Assembly (NCBI GenBank): GCA_030039715.1
Contig: JASHVA010000159.1
Location: 1-5,013, forward strand
DNA from: Thermoplasmata archaeon
GTDB taxonomy: Archaea > Thermoplasmatota > Thermoplasmata > Lutacidiplasmatales > UBA184
Length of the DNA: 5,013 bases
Direction of reading: 5' to 3'
Both the position numbers and the translations under genes were made by a program. Below the pieces are notes generated by a model. That model was not told the origin of the DNA, did not search any database, and saw nothing but the letters and a program-made list of their open reading frames with translations. This document shows positions 4,865 through 5,013 of this stretch, in pieces (within the stretch, counting starts at the first letter, position 1; every line of letters begins with the position of its first letter).

Positions 4865-5013
4865 ATGGGGGCCGCCGCGTCGACGCCGCTGATCGACCAG
4901 TACGAGGGCGTCAAGGCGCGCTATCCCGGCCACCTCGTGCTGTTCCGTGTCGGGGACTTCTACGAGACGTTCGGCGACGATGCGCGCCTCCTCGCGCGCG
5001 AGCTCGACGTCGT
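4865..5013 (+). CDS. mutS: DNA mismatch repair protein MutS, N-terminal 49 residues (cut by window edge)
   Basis: The fragment begins MGAAASTPLIDQYEGVKARY and continues LVLFRVGDFYETFGDDARLLAREL, the hallmark N-terminal mismatch-recognition domain of MutS1. In this family the F-x-E motif (F32, E34 here, in GDFYE) inserts the phenylalanine at the mispaired base. The intact motif indicates a mismatch-binding MutS and not a MutS2 or MutS5 type. Most archaea use NucS or no MutS; mutS in some euryarchaeal lineages is generally considered acquired from bacteria. The start ATG at 4865 is supported by the conserved TP-x-x-x-QY beginning a few residues later and by a TATA box 29 bases upstream. Some 800 residues should follow to the right. 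Whether mutL is next cannot be seen. Confidence 0.93.
   Translation, partial: MGAAASTPLIDQYEGVKARYPGHLVLFRVGDFYETFGDDARLLARELDV

Noticed and set aside
1..5013. CRISPR array, insertion sequence or defence system
   Set aside because: There are no spaced direct repeats, transposase motifs or known defence domains. The possible nuclease-like domain at 2380 lacks catalytic residues and has no partner gene of that kind nearby.

Overview
This GC-rich window (roughly 70% G+C by eye) is archaeal. The evidence is an N-terminally complete CDC48/VAT-type AAA ATPase, the archaeal/eukaryotic KEOPS subunit Cgi121, a tRNA gene interrupted by an intron with a textbook archaeal bulge-helix-bulge, and TATA-like boxes placed 25-33 bases before start codons with no Shine-Dalgarno, which is the leaderless pattern. 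The proteins are rich in Arg, Ala and Glu and lack the strong acidic bias of haloarchaea. A high-GC Thermoplasmatota-like or other euryarchaeal lineage that carries mutS is my best guess, but this is inference and only weakly held.

Left part, minus strand: a DUF72 (YecE-like) TIM-barrel protein (2272-1427) is followed 29 bases later by cdc48 (1397 down to the window edge, cut at the start of its second AAA module). The TATA-like box that would serve cdc48 overlaps the last codons and stop of the DUF72 gene. cdc48 can therefore be transcribed on its own as well as by read-through.

Middle, plus strand: divergent from DUF72, across a 107-base bidirectional promoter region, lies an unrecognised 304-residue protein (2380-3294). 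Its N-terminal half resembles a restriction-endonuclease-like fold without catalytic residues, and its C-terminal half seems to contain a duplicated Pro-Phe-aromatic module. After 41 bases with its own TATA box comes an apparent two-gene operon: a metallo-beta-lactamase-fold hydrolase of the glyoxalase II / persulfide dioxygenase type (3336-3947, GTG start) and, 8 bases later, the KEOPS subunit Cgi121 (3956-4522).

Right part, plus strand: tRNA-Gly(UCC) (4563-4663) starts 40 bases after cgi121. A 30-base intron in its T-loop, between tRNA positions 59 and 60, removes itself cleanly from the model to give a perfect 71-nt tRNA. An intronless tRNA-Ser(UGA) (4733-4816) with its own TATA box follows, and then the first 49 codons of mutS (from 4865), cut by the window edge.

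Most of the window is informational or housekeeping: protein quality control, tRNA modification, tRNAs and mismatch repair. The most unusual item is the T-loop intron of tRNA-Gly. I see no mobile element, CRISPR array or defence island. No stretch longer than 300 bases lacks a gene.
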